Source: Diaporthe sp. PMI_573
Lineage: Eukaryota; Ascomycota; Sordariomycetes; Diaporthales; Diaporthaceae
Direction: 5' to 3'
Assembly: GCA_021399435.1 (NCBI GenBank)
Contig: JAJTUP010000036.1
Coordinates: forward strand, 620,001-684,000
DNA length: 64,000 bases
In this document: in pieces, positions 45,017 through 56,020 of the stretch
Numbering within the stretch: position 1 is the first letter of the stretch
How the letters are laid out: the number at the start of each line of letters is the position of its first letter
Position numbers and translations under genes: made by a program
Notes under the pieces: model-generated
The model's input: only the letters and a program-made list of their open reading frames with translations
Database searches by the model: none
Told to the model about the DNA's origin: nothing

Positions 45017-46436
45017 GGCTGGCTGTCAGCTGGTGCGCGTCGGAGGCGTGGGAGCAGGAGGTGTAGAGACGGAAGAAGGGCAGGCAGAAAGTAAGGCAGG
45101 GCTGGACGAGACAGGAGGGACGTTGTTAATTAGACCCTGGAGACATAAACGACATGACATACAAGAGGGCGGTATGACGAATGCACGGCAATGCAGGACC
45201 AGCGGGATATAAGGGACGCGATATGCTATGCAGCATGCATTGGAATCGGGGCGATTCGATGGGCCGGCGAGTGGTGGGCAGTGCGCATAAAACACCAAGG
45301 CGGCGGTTGAAACCAGCGGACGGGCAGGTAAGGGGCGGGCGGCAGCAAAGCAGGCCAGGCCGTCACCAGCCAGCTATGCCGTCCACGAGGCCGAAACGGT
45401 CATGAGCAGGCGGGGACGGTGTCGGCTCGTTCATCCACAGCGAGTCGTCGAGTCGAGTAAGCCAGGCCGCCTGTTTGGACCAAAATAAACAAAACAACCA
45501 GGGGTGGCCAGTGTCAGTGTCAGTGTCAGTGTCAAATTGTCAGTCGAGTTGAGGGTGGGCACAAGAGGTGCAGCAGGAAGTTGAAGTGAGCTCTCATATC
45601 ATAAGCTCCCGACCGGTCCACCCGCAGACAACTCAGTGCCTGTGGTGCACATCTGTACCTGGACGTGCATTAAAGGGTGGGGCGCACCCCTGCTGCCCCA
45701 CCGACAGGAGCGATGACGGAGCTGCAGCTGTCAAGCCAACCCATGATTGCGATCTCCTGGTGCTCGGTGATGCGAAATGGCCCGTTGTTCCCGTCTCGCC
45801 CCGGCCAGCACTCTTGTCCTTGGTCCCATCATTCCTCCTCGTCATTGTCATCATCATTCAGCAGCCTATGATGTGCTGTGCCGGGATGGGATTGAACCTC
45901 TCCTCGCTCGCACACGTGCTACCTTTCTCGATGATGGTATCACGAGTGCCTGGCCTTTGCCTGCCTGCAGGCCCAGTCAACCGTTCGCAACGCCCGCTTG
46001 CTTGACTGTCACTCCTTGCTGCACTCAGGGAGGGGGGGGATCAGCATGTCAGGGTCACATGCCAGCCTGATGTTCCCTCTAGCTGCTGATAGCGCAACCA
46101 GCCATATGACCAAGATAAGCCCGCCTCTGTGCGGTACTTGCCCCAGCCTGGGTAGGCCCGGTAAGTGCTGTGGTCGACCCTTCCCATCCCTGCCGGTTTG
46201 ACGTCGTCATCCATACACATGGTAGACTACATGTGCCTCCCGCGGTCCATGTAGGCAGACGGCCTGCGCCTCGTCCCTTACTCTCACAACTCGCCTCATT
46301 CAACTCCCACCTCGTCTCCGAAACGGGTGTTATCTACAATCATTACATTCCCTGCCTGAACTGCACTGCTCCTTCCATTCACATCTCTCTGCTACGGAAC
46401 CCTCATTACCTCCCTGCCGCTCAGCACATCACCACC
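45017..46436. promoter_or_regulatory. Divergent upstream region of VPS9 gene and ATG15
   Basis: About 1.4 kb, non-coding. It contains an (AGTGTC)4 repeat and, close to ATG15, a possible 11-codon upstream ORF at 46219-46254 (ATG to TAG). Whether the uORF is transcribed depends on the unknown start site. Confidence 0.5.
45510..45534. repeat. (AGTGTC)4 hexamer repeat
   Basis: Four tandem copies of AGTGTC, slightly past the middle of the VPS9/ATG15 divergent region. Confidence 0.85.
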
Positions 46437-48431
46437 ATGATCATCCGGCGCAGGGCTGCGGGTGGTGATACGTGCACCTCTGCCGGCAGAGTAACCGCCC
46501 ATCTCCTCTTATCGTTCCTCGCCTTCTCGCCATCATCCACCCACGCTGCCAGCCAGCCCAGAGCAGACGACCAGGCAGTCCTGCAATTACACCCCGACTA
46601 CTTCCAACCTGCCCCTGAGGCCCCGGCTCCTGCAGACCACACATTTGTAAGCCCTTCCACTTCCGCGACACCGCCCCCATCATCACCTTGCCACGGCATC
46701 GGCACTGACTCGCACCTCTCTATCCAGACTCTCAGGCATGTCTACCATCATGGCACACATAGACACCCGACTCTACACAGGAAACAAGATGTAGTACAAA
46801 CAGACCAGGACATATGGCTGGCTGCCGAGGACGACCATCCCGAGTTACGGCTGCCGCCATTACGAGCACGGAGCGATGCCACCAGGATCCAGAGGCTTGT
46901 CGATAGACGACCGAGTGTCGTGGATCCCATGGTTGCCATATCAAGACAACAAGGCTACGTCTCGGTCTTATCGCCAGATGCCTGGACTCTTGATGACATT
47001 CCTGGGCCCAACATCACCGATAGGGACACCATCGTCAGTCTTGCCTACATGGCCGCAAACGCATACGTCGATACTCCAGACAATGCAGAATGGTCAGAAG
47101 TCGGCGATCCCTTCAATAGGTCGGCCGATTTTGGGTGGGAGACTGATGGACTTCGGGGACACATTTTCGCCGACGACACAAACTCGACCGTCGTAATAGG
47201 GTTGAAAGGCACGTCGATGGCTATATTTGATGGAGAGGGCACGACCACGAACGACAAGGTCAATGATAATCTGTTCTTCAGCTGCTGCTGCGCTCAGCAG
47301 GGGCCCTGGCTGTGGCATCAGGTCTGCGACTGTGCGACGGGCACATACTCGTGCAACAATACCTGTGTGGTGCAGGCACTGAGGAACGAGAGCAAGTATT
47401 ACATGGCCGCGAGGGAATTGTACTCAAATGTCACAGCACTCTATCCGGATTCAAACATCTGGATGACTGGCCATTCCTTGGGAGGCGCTATTAGTGCCAT
47501 GCTCGGCCTCACATACGGCCTGCCCGTGGTCACATTCGAAGCCGTCCCTGACGCCCTCCCGGTCGGCCGACTCGGCCTCCCGGTCCCACCCGGCGCCGAC
47601 CCAAGTAATCCTCAAACACGAGAGTACACCGGCGCTTACCACTTCGGCCACACCGCAGACCCGGTGTACATCGGGACATGCAACGGCGCGACGGCATCAT
47701 GCTCCTACGGTGGATACGCCTTGGAGTCGGCATGCCACACCGGCCGTGAGTGTGTCTACGACGTCGTGGCCGATAAGGGTTGGCGCGTTGGCATCGGTAC
47801 CCATAAGATTCGGTCCGTCATCAACGACGTTATACTCAAGTATGATGAGGTCCCCGAATGCAAGTTCACGCCCGAGTGTCGTGACTGCGCCAACTGGAAG
47901 ATGTACGAGAGCAACGGCACCGAGACAACGACAACCTCGAGTTCGACTTCCTCCACCAAGACCAGAACAAGAACGGAGACCTGCAAGACTCCTGGTTGGT
48001 GGGGTTGCTTGGACGAAACCACGACCGGGACGGCCACAACTACGACTACTACAAGCACATCTACTTCGACCTGCAAGACCCCCGGCTGGTTTGGTTGCAA
48101 TGACAAGACCACACCAACCACCACTACCACTTCGTCATCATCGAGTACCGAAAGTACCACCACTACCACCACATGCGAGACGCCCGGTAACTTCTGGGGA
48201 TGCTGGGACACGACTACCACGTCGGGATCAACCACGGGCGCCGCTACCTCGGAGCCAACAATGACTGGCCCGTCCGTGACGACAACGCGGCCCATCACGC
48301 CGAGGCCAACGGTGTCACCCGCCCCATCACCCACGTCCACATCAGTAATACCGACTCAGTCGCACTGCACACGGAGGGGCTGGTTCGGTCTCTGCAAGGG
48401 CTGGGGCAAGCAAGGCGAGGACGAAATATAG
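46437..48431 (+). CDS. ATG15: Vacuolar autophagic lipase ATG15
   Basis: Exons 46437-46646 and 46728-48431, giving 637 residues after removal of an 81-nt intron (donor GTAAGC, acceptor ATCCAG). Splicing restores the conserved H-T-F then [13 protein letters not shown] block of ATG15; without splicing a Pro/Ser insert of 27 residues breaks it. Residues about 18-36 are a hydrophobic signal anchor. The class 3 lipase nucleophile elbow is G-H-S-L-G-G with Ser about 320; other conserved parts include T-F-E-A-V-P and H-T-A-D-P-V-Y. There are several N-glycosylation sequons. The C-terminal about 150 residues are Thr/Ser-rich with four Cys modules (see finding). It degrades autophagic and MVB membranes in the vacuole. 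Confidence 0.93.
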   Translation: MIIRRRAAGGDTCTSAGRVTAHLLLSFLAFSPSSTHAASQPRADDQAVLQLHPDYFQPAPEAPAPADHTFVSPSTSATPPPSSPCHGIGTDSHLSIQTLRHVYHHGTHRHPTLHRKQDVVQTDQDIWLAAEDDHPELRLPPLRARSDATRIQRLVDRRPSVVDPMVAISRQQGYVSVLSPDAWTLDDIPGPNITDRDTIVSLAYMAANAYVDTPDNAEWSEVGDPFNRSADFGWETDGLRGHIFADDTNSTVVIGLKGTSMAIFDGEGTTTNDKVNDNLFFSCCCAQQGPWLWHQVCDCATGTYSCNNTCVVQALRNESKYYMAARELYSNVTALYPDSNIWMTGHSLGGAISAMLGLTYGLPVVTFEAVPDALPVGRLGLPVPPGADPSNPQTREYTGAYHFGHTADPVYIGTCNGATASCSYGGYALESACHTGRECVYDVVADKGWRVGIGTHKIRSVINDVILKYDEVPECKFTPECRDCANWKMYESNGTETTTTSSSTSSTKTRTRTETCKTPGWWGCLDETTTGTATTTTTTSTSTSTCKTPGWFGCNDKTTPTTTTTSSSSSTESTTTTTTCETPGNFWGCWDTTTTSGSTTGAATSEPTMTGPSVTTTRPITPRPTVSPAPSPTSTSVIPTQSHCTRRGWFGLCKGWGKQGEDEI

Positions 48432-49484
48432 CGGCAGCGTTTTTGTCTCGAGGACTGGGGTTGGGTCGAAGACACTTGATTTTGTGGGTGGTTGCTGGAC
48501 ATCAATGGGAACTTTGAGAGGGAAGTGATCGGGCAGGAATGGTTGGGCAGGCACTGGGAACGGCGTTTATTCGGGTTCAGGTTGACTTTTCAGCACACAG
48601 CCCTCGAGCTGAACCCTGCATCGGCATGTTAGATCTTTGAATTTGTAGATATCTCAATCCCTCGGCCTTGTTTAGTTTATACTTGTTCTCTCCAGGATAT
48701 CGTAGCTGTGAATTTCTGATATCGCGAGCAGCTATGAGGTTGGCAGCCGGTCCATAAAAGTGTACGCAAACAAGCGCCAGACCTTGTCATTCTCTTCGTG
48801 TAATTGTATCTGCGTGGTCCGAAGAATCCAAAAGTACAAGTCTGCAATCACAAATCTCACAAAGTCATGTTGAGTTGGAAAAAGATGCTTTGATGCCAAT
48901 TTCATTTCCATCCCATGCTTGCCGTTGACTCCTATTTTTACATACGTACAAGCTCATCCCTTGCCTATACAGAGCGAACATAATGCAAGTACCGTACGTA
49001 AAGTGCGTTCTGCGTGCGTGCCTTTCGTCTCATCCGTACGGCCGCAATGTACCAAGATACGTATGCGTGCTGGCCGCCCATCAGGTCATCCATGCTTCTG
49101 GCTGCCGCCCTTCGTTCATTATCTCCGATGCTCTTCATCTTGCTCGCTCAACATCTTGAATCACCATGCTCTCTCCCGATATCACATGCCTCAAACCCCT
49201 CCAACTCCTCCCAGGACAAACACTCAACTCTCACTTTGGCGATGGCAGAAGCCATGGACCCTATTATGCCCACCAAAATCTTGTCCTCGTGCACGTAAAG
49301 AAAAAGAAAAAGTGCGACGATGCGGAAGAAGCCACCGCCAGCAAAATCGTACACAGGAATGTGGTGATTATAAGAGATAGCAGTGTGGAAACCCTCTCAA
49401 CAACGCAGAAGCTTTACTTGAAGTCCATAATCAGCCGAACATTAAAAATGAATATCGGATCCTTTCAAGCCGTTTTCTTTTTTT
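48432..49484. other. Convergent 3' region between ATG15 and four-RRM gene
   Basis: About 1 kb, non-coding; both 3' UTRs. A T-rich stretch lies near 49470-49490. No gene is supported. Confidence 0.55.
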
Positions 49485-51857
49485 TTAATTTGCCACTTCT
49501 TCCTCGACCCAGCCGTTGAGGCCACCTTGAATGGCGAGGCCGTAGCCACCAAAGCTGGCTTGGTATTGGTGGCCACGTCGGACGCCATCGTCGCCGCCAG
49601 GACCAGAGCCAGGACCAGCGCCACTGTGGTAACCGTGGGGGCTGTTGTTCCCATTCTCGAAGCCTGGGGCCAGGACAGGCAGGCTGACCGCTCGGCTGTG
49701 CTGACCGCGTGTGTTGGGAGCGAGCAGACCACCAATGGTTGTCGGTCCAGAGCCGGAGTTCTGGTTTGCGTAACCGTTCGAAATGCTCGCGGACTGACCA
49801 TGCCCAGAGACCGGACCTTCAGGGATTTGTAGAGAGAGCTCGTTTGGCGAAGATGAAGCGGTGCCGAAGAGGACAGCCTGCTGCGCAGCAAGAGCCTGGT
49901 TTTGCTGCTGGTGCTGGTGCTGGGCCTGCTGAGAGACCTGGTTCAAGTAAATGGTGAGTGGGTTGCTCTGTGTGAACATGCCCGGCTGACCATTAGTCGG
50001 GGATCCACCCTGCGCACCCTGGCCCTGTGGCGAGGGGACTTCGTTACGAGGGGACTGAGCCTGCTGCTGCTGCTGCTGGAGCTGTCGGGGCGGGTTGCCG
50101 CATCGATCCTTGCCGAAGTTGACCTTGAACTTCCTGTACTCATCCTTGCTTCGGACAGCCTCGATGGCCTTGATAGCATTGGCGATGTTGGTGAAGTTAA
50201 CGAATGCGCAACTCTTCTCCCGCAGAGCATTGACCAGCTCGATCTCGCCATACTCAGAGAAGTCCTGTCTCAGCCTCTCCTCGGTCCAGCTTTCATCCAG
50301 GTTGCCGATGTACACGTTTCGTGACGCGCCGCCGCTAACAGCCAAGGCAATCGCCGGGGGTAGAGCGCCAGAGTGCTTGCCCCAGCCGATCTTCAACCGG
50401 CGGTTGTGGATCATGAGACCTTGAATGTTGCTCAGGGCGTAGAAAGAAGCGGCCGCGGTGGGGTCGATGAAGGTGACAAAGCAGATGTGCTTGTCCGGGA
50501 TGTACCGAATGTGGTGCAACAGACCACCTCGCACGACGTTGCAGATCTCCTCGATGGTGGTCTCGGGGTGAATGTTACCGAGGTAGATGGTCCTGTTTCC
50601 GAGGTTGTTAATGCCACCAGCAGTAGTGGCAACAGCGGCAGCAGCCACGGACTGCTGGGCCAGGGCGCTGGAAATCAAGTCACGGTCAGCACCGGTCAGC
50701 ATGTGGGCGTAACCAGGAGCAATGCCAAGGTACTGCGCAGCGTTCTGCTGTTGCGTCTTGGAGACATAAGCACAACGATCCTTTCCATAGTAAACTCGCC
50801 GCGGTGCCTGCCACTTTGCCTCCTGAGGGAGTTGGGAAACGGCCTTGATGGCATTGGCGATGGACAAGAAGTGGATGAATGCAATGTTCTTCTCGCGGAC
50901 GATCTTCACAGTATCGATGGCGCCGAACTTGCCAAGGTCCTCCCGAAGCTCCTCCTCGGCGATCTCCTCAGGCAGGTTGCCGAGGTAAACATTCCGAGAG
51001 GCACCAGACTGCTGGACCGCGAGGGCAACAGACGTGGGCACCTGAGACGGCTTGCCCCAGCCAACTTTGATGTCCTGACCCTTGATGCAGAGCTTTTTCA
51101 AGATGGCATCAGAGTGGAAATGAGTTGCGGAGCTGGCGTCCAGGAAGGAGATAAAGGCGCAGTTCTTGTCGGGAAGCAGACGGACCGACTCGATCTGGCC
51201 ACTGCGCACGTGGCTCAGGATTTCGTCGGCCGGAGTGTCCTGGGGGATGTTCCCGAGGTAGACCGTGCGGCTGGTCCCGCTGACCACTGGGCTCATGGTG
51301 GGAGAGCCAGGGTTCATGGGCATCTGCATTTGACCGCCCATGGTGCTATATCCCGCCGTAGGGGACTGGGGAGAAAAGAATTGAGGAGCTCCGTAGGTCG
51401 AGGGGGAGACATAACCCCCAGGAGACATCGGCTGCTGTACGGGACTCGACATGCCGTTCTGCTGGACCTGCTGGGCCTGCTGGTAGGCATTCAGATTCTG
51501 GAACTGACCATTGGCGAAGGCGGCCGGCGTGCCAGGCTGGAAGGGACTTCCGAGGAGCAGCTGGGACGGCAGGAGAGGCGTGAACTGCATATCAAAGCCA
51601 GTGCCAGGGGTGGTCAGGTCAGCCACGTTGGGCTGAGGCTGGTGGTGGATATTCTGGGAGTTGATACTCTGCGTGTTGATGGTGGGGATGTTGCCACGTC
51701 GGGGGTGTCTGTCGGCGAATCCAGATATGTTAGAAGTGAAGGCGCCGTGAGAGAACCCGGTGTCACTGTTAGAGGGCTTCGAAATATGGCCAGGGAAACG
51801 ACCGTGACCACCGCTTGGACCGGCCTGGCCGATGGGACCGGGGTTGTGGTCCTGCAT
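49485..51857 (-). CDS. Four-RRM RNA-binding protein (Nrd1/MSSP type)
   Basis: A single uninterrupted exon of 790 residues from the ATG at 51855-51857. Four RNA recognition motifs: about 197-268, 288-360, 422-494 and 513-585, each with RNP2 (V-Y-L-G-N-I, V-Y-L-G-N-L, I-Y-L-G-N-I, V-Y-I-G-N-L) and RNP1-like strands (C-A-F-I-S-F, I-A-F-I-H-F, I-C-F-V-T-F, C-A-F-V-N-F). The N-terminal 190 residues are Gly/Pro/Gln/Ser-rich; the C-terminus has poly-Gln (Q7, about 593-599) and further Gln/His-rich stretches. This architecture is that of S. pombe Nrd1, which binds and stabilises cdc4 mRNA and restrains sexual differentiation. The function here is inferred. A long antisense open frame is a shadow of this gene. 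Confidence 0.92.
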   Translation of the reverse strand: MQDHNPGPIGQAGPSGGHGRFPGHISKPSNSDTGFSHGAFTSNISGFADRHPRRGNIPTINTQSINSQNIHHQPQPNVADLTTPGTGFDMQFTPLLPSQLLLGSPFQPGTPAAFANGQFQNLNAYQQAQQVQQNGMSSPVQQPMSPGGYVSPSTYGAPQFFSPQSPTAGYSTMGGQMQMPMNPGSPTMSPVVSGTSRTVYLGNIPQDTPADEILSHVRSGQIESVRLLPDKNCAFISFLDASSATHFHSDAILKKLCIKGQDIKVGWGKPSQVPTSVALAVQQSGASRNVYLGNLPEEIAEEELREDLGKFGAIDTVKIVREKNIAFIHFLSIANAIKAVSQLPQEAKWQAPRRVYYGKDRCAYVSKTQQQNAAQYLGIAPGYAHMLTGADRDLISSALAQQSVAAAAVATTAGGINNLGNRTIYLGNIHPETTIEEICNVVRGGLLHHIRYIPDKHICFVTFIDPTAAASFYALSNIQGLMIHNRRLKIGWGKHSGALPPAIALAVSGGASRNVYIGNLDESWTEERLRQDFSEYGEIELVNALREKSCAFVNFTNIANAIKAIEAVRSKDEYRKFKVNFGKDRCGNPPRQLQQQQQQAQSPRNEVPSPQGQGAQGGSPTNGQPGMFTQSNPLTIYLNQVSQQAQHQHQQQNQALAAQQAVLFGTASSSPNELSLQIPEGPVSGHGQSASISNGYANQNSGSGPTTIGGLLAPNTRGQHSRAVSLPVLAPGFENGNNSPHGYHSGAGPGSGPGGDDGVRRGHQYQASFGGYGLAIQGGLNGWVEEEVAN

Positions 51858-53184
51858 CCCGAGGAGATGAGGTGGGACAAGGTTGTCCCGACCGACTTGG
51901 GATAGAACAGCCGTTTTGAAGGATAAAAGTGCCCCTGCGAGAAGGCACTAGTCGAGATGCTTGGTGAAGGTGCGTTGACCTTGGACCGACGCTCCGTTGA
52001 AGTACAAAGGGGTATCTCAAAATTCCACAACCGGCGGCACGCGGTTGTGAAAAGGTTTGAAGCTGTTTAGAATTTGCAGGACAACCCGGGCTCGAAGTCA
52101 GGTAGCCACGCCCACGAAGTCGAAGAATACAATTGTATGCCGTATATGCAATTGAGGTTGTTGGAGTTGTTCAGGCCGACGTGTGACAGTCGGGAACAGG
52201 ACTCGAGGCAGGAGGATCCAAGAAAAGAGTTCGAGGCGCGAAGGCGGTCAAAGGACGGGCGGCCCAAAATCCAGCGAGTCAAGAACCGAGTGTTTGAGTA
52301 TAATGTCGGGGCGTGACGACAATTGGACGACAGCGATTCCCTCTAGTCGTGAATTCGAACAAAGACAGGCAGCCGGGACTAGAAGGACGGGCGGCGCGAC
52401 TGGAGTCGTGGCGAGTCTCGAGGAGCGGAAGCCAGAAGAGGATATGCGATGAACGGGGCGGGCTCGCTCGACGGGGCTTTTCACGTGGGGTGAGGGTTTG
52501 TCTAGGTTCAGAGAGCACACGACAAAAAGACTACAACCAATATATGCTGAATAACGAGCGTGATCTCGAACAAAGTCAGGCAAGCCGGCGTAGAGCTGCT
52601 CGACGTGGATAAAGTGCCAGCGAATTAAAGAGGTGGCAGAAGGATTGCGAAGAGGGACGAAGAGAAGAAGCTGAGGCTCAGGCTCGTGATCGGGTCATGG
52701 GCGGGTTGAAAGGGCGATCCAAGGACACGAACGTGAACATGAGCGAACGAAAGGGGAGGATGAGCCTGAAAGAAGAGGTTCAAGATCAGAGCCAGGCAAG
52801 AAAAGGAGAGGAAGAGGTGGTGAATTGGTCCCGGGGGGGAGGTGAGAAGAGAGGGGACCAGGGACCGGGGCCTACTAGGTACATGTAAAATTGGACAGGT
52901 AGGGAGGGAAGGAGGAGGACTGGGGCAGGCGACGGGGGTCGTACTCGCGGTGAACATCTGAAGGTGCCCGCCGAAAGGGGCAAGGGCCAAGTCTAGTGCG
53001 CAGACCCCCGTCGCTGCAATTTAACTCTTCCGCGCCTTTCGTCGATGGGAGCAAAGGACAGGAAGGTTCGGCACACCATGTGCCAGCATGCAGCACGGTA
53101 CCTCTCTGGCAATCTAGCAGTAGCGACGCAGTTCATCGTGAGGGGCATTAGGCCTTGGGATCAAGAAGGTCTGCAGCAGCTGCA

Positions 53185-53208
53185 GAAGAAGAAGAAGAAG
53201 AAGAAGAA
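53185..53208. repeat. (GAA)8 trinucleotide repeat
   Basis: Eight GAA units in non-coding DNA. Confidence 0.88.
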
Positions 53209-53910
53209 CCTTGCCTCTCACGACCACCGTCTGGTATGAAGAGCAAACAGACAAGCGGCTCAGCACGAGTCACCGCCTGTTGTCCTTCTCTTCCTCCACT
53301 TGACACCGTTCCAGAGGTGCGTCCCATTGTGGTCGGTACTGCGGAGAAGACAACTCAGCCAGCCGAATTGCGCACTTCATTTCACGCTGGTTCATGCCGT
53401 GCAGGTCTGCAGGTCTGCTGGCCCGCTGGCCCTGTCAAGTGCGGTACAGAAACATGCAGGCATGGTACGGGAAGCCGGGTACCCCTTAGTCTGGTACCTG
53501 AGTAGCGCTCTCAGCTGGTTGGCGCTTGAAATCTGGGGACGGATCGACTGCTTCTCCCTTTGGGAAGTATACTGTGTACTGCAACAGCAAATAGATCCGG
53601 TACCACACCCACACCCATCAGTCAGTCATGTCAGTCAGTCATGTCATGTCAGCCACGTCGGTGCGAAGTAACATACCCGTACCCATCTGGCCGTCCAGCC
53701 TTACCGCCCAGCTGAATGTCTACGAGAAGGTGCTTGCTACTGTCGATTGGAATATGTCTGCCTACCTGTCTGTCTGTTGCGCACCGCATGGGGACCAAGG
53801 ACCCAGGACCAAGACAAGCAGCGCTCCGTCATTCTGCCGGCTAGAGAAATCTTGCTCAATCTATCGCCGAGACCACGAGTCAAGCCAGTGGCGACCGAGA
53901 CGGTCCAGCT

Positions 53911-53963
53911 GCAGACTGCAGACTGCAGAAAGCAGAAAGCAGAAAGCAGACCGCAGACCGCAG
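53911..53963. repeat. Heptamer tandem array GCAGANN x7
   Basis: Seven perfect-period 7-nt units with variable last two bases in the order CT, CT, AA, AA, AA, CC, CC, followed by a partial GCAG. The blockwise variants imply stepwise duplication. Confidence 0.9.
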
Positions 53964-54600
53964 TAGCGCAACTACCAACGTTGGAGTGCGCCGGGTAATT
54001 TCAGCAAATCCACGTTGCCGCAAGAGATGGCTGATTACTGACGCGCCGTCGTACAACCTTACGATAAACCATCCCATTTAAATTTCGTGAGAGGTCAACC
54101 AGCTCGACCAAACTCCCACCTCCCGCCTCCCGCCCCCCCCCCCAGGCGCGCCGGTCTGTCCTGCTATCCCGGTTGCTGTCGCCCAGATCGTGCAAGTCCT
54201 GTCACCAAGCCTGTTCTTCTCGTGACGCATCGCAGGGCTACATACACTTTGCAGGTAGCAGTGACGCGACCATCAACGATCGAATGTTTCGCAGCTGGAA
54301 ACGAAACAAAGGCAGCGGCCAATCCAGGGGCGCCCGCATGCCCAGGCCCAGGCCGGCCGGCCGGCCAGGCCAGGCCAGTCCTCGCATCGCACAGGCAAGT
54401 GGGCGATCAAGCCGCATCGGATTACCTGGGTCACAGACAGGCTGGATTTGAGTTTGTGGCCTGTGGATTCCAGCACCAAGGACCCATTGGCAATTGCCGA
54501 AGACGCCGGCGAGAGGAAGCCCTCAAATTGTAGCGCATTCTTCTATTGGGACGAATGAGTTTCAGATATCTCTAATGACAACAGCAAGCAGCCATCCCGC

Positions 54601-54620
54601 CAGTCAGTCAGTCAGTCAGT
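54601..54620. repeat. (CAGT)5 tetramer repeat
   Basis: Five CAGT units followed by degenerate CGGT/CATT copies to about 54638. Confidence 0.85.
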
Positions 54621-55367
54621 CGGTCATTCAGTCATTCACCTGGCTGTGGTTCGTTCAGTCATGGATTATGTCCCCAGCTGGAAAGGGGGCCGTTGGTTTT
54701 ACTACTAATTAGGTTGAGCCGTTTATTCAGACACGAGGGGCCCCCATCCTAAAGCGTCTTAAAGGGCCAGGCCCCGTGTAACCTGGGCGGATCTGCAAGC
54801 ACCGACCAACCCACACCAAGCGTGCTAGCGAAGGGTAGGCTAGGGTAGTAGATGGAACCAACCCAGGCACAGTAGACGACCGAAAAAGGACAACCCTTTC
54901 CACAGAGTATTGTGCGCGTGCGTGCCGCCGTGCGTGATCACAATCGAAACCTTCAGCGGGTAAAAAGCATTTGTCCATCACACTCTCGCAGATCGACTGC
55001 AGCCACCACGGCAGTTTCCATCTCCAATTAGCCAGGTACCGACACGCAACGGCGCCGACACTTCTGCAGGAACATCGAATTAGAGAGTGGAGCCGCAGCG
55101 GGCAAGGGGTGGGGGGAGGCTGCAGCGAGAAAGGAGAGGACAAGGAGAGCAAAAGAAGGAGGAAAGAGGATGCATCACCTTCCATTTTTCGATAGCAACC
55201 CATGTTCGCGGCCAGCATCACACCACAATGAACTGCTTCTCAGCTTCGTTTAGACCAGTTAGACCGCTGCACGCTAAAATTGAACCCAAAGCTCAAACCA
55301 ATGCCCAGTATCTCAACCATTACTCCGATGACCTTTGTCTAAGAAACATCTGAGAGGGAAAAGTAAG

Positions 55368-55495
55368 TTTTTTTTTTTTTTTTTGAAGTAAAAAAGATTG
55401 CTTTGAGGCAGCGGAGTTACCCATCTCATCTAGCTTCTCCCTCCTCCGATGTGGCATGCGCGTCAAATAGGCAAGGGTAAAAAAAAAAAAAAAAA
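55368..55495. repeat. Inverted homopolymers T17 ... A17
   Basis: A run of 17 T (55368-55384) and a run of 17 A (55479-55495) face each other across 94 bp, able to form a long A-T hairpin stem. It lies about 0.5 kb past the 3' end of the asparaginyl-tRNA synthetase gene. Confidence 0.8.
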
Positions 55496-56020
55496 GAAGC
55501 GATCGCGGAAGGGGAGCTGGAGGGGTCAAACAGAAAGGCTGCAGCCTGGAAAAGACATGCGCGCGTGAACAAAATCCAGATCTCCACAAATGGGCTGCAG
55601 TATCGGAAATGGTTCCTTTATTCAGGCAAGGCCAAGGGGGTCATGGCAGCCCTGGTACCAAACCCCCCTCCCCTCCCTGTCAGATGTCAGCCAAGATGGC
55701 TTCAGCCAGCCAGCCAGCCGTTGATTGTGACATGTTATCATGAGGTGTAGGAATGGGTGATTCTCAGCAGCCACGACAATGACCAGTCGCACGGCAGATG
55801 GTTCTGGACCTGAATGCCCCTTGAGTCCTCATTACAGGCCCTCTCTAGACCATTTATTTTTCTTTTCTCCCTGGGACTCTAGTAGTCATGCCGATTCGGC
55901 ACATGATTCTACGGGATCTCTATCCGCATATCAATCCACATCCTAGCCAAAAATAGCCTACTTTTGTGAACACACGTATGAAGCGCGCCAAAGACACGCG
56001 TACCCCAGCAACGCCCTCGC

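Larger units (their letters stand above)
51858..56020. other. 4.2 kb gene-poor region with simple repeats
   Basis: Between the start of the four-RRM gene and the 3' end of the asparaginyl-tRNA synthetase gene. No frame here resembles a known protein. The first several hundred bases should be the four-RRM promoter and 5' UTR. The rest has dense microsatellites: (GAA)8, a heptamer array, (CAGT)5 and paired T17/A17 runs. Confidence 0.5.

Noticed and set aside
45850..45960. tRNA-like T-loop (GGTTCAATCCC on the minus strand)
   Set aside because: The flanking bases do not form a T stem, and no matching acceptor stem or anticodon arm could be drawn.
46170..46436. In-frame upstream extension of ATG15
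   Set aside because: Open but contains no ATG before 46437, and the extra residues do not match ATG15 N-termini.
50373..51905. 510-codon plus-strand open frame
   Set aside because: It lies antisense to the four-RRM gene, whose protein has clear motifs. The plus-strand product has no domain and is a codon-bias shadow.
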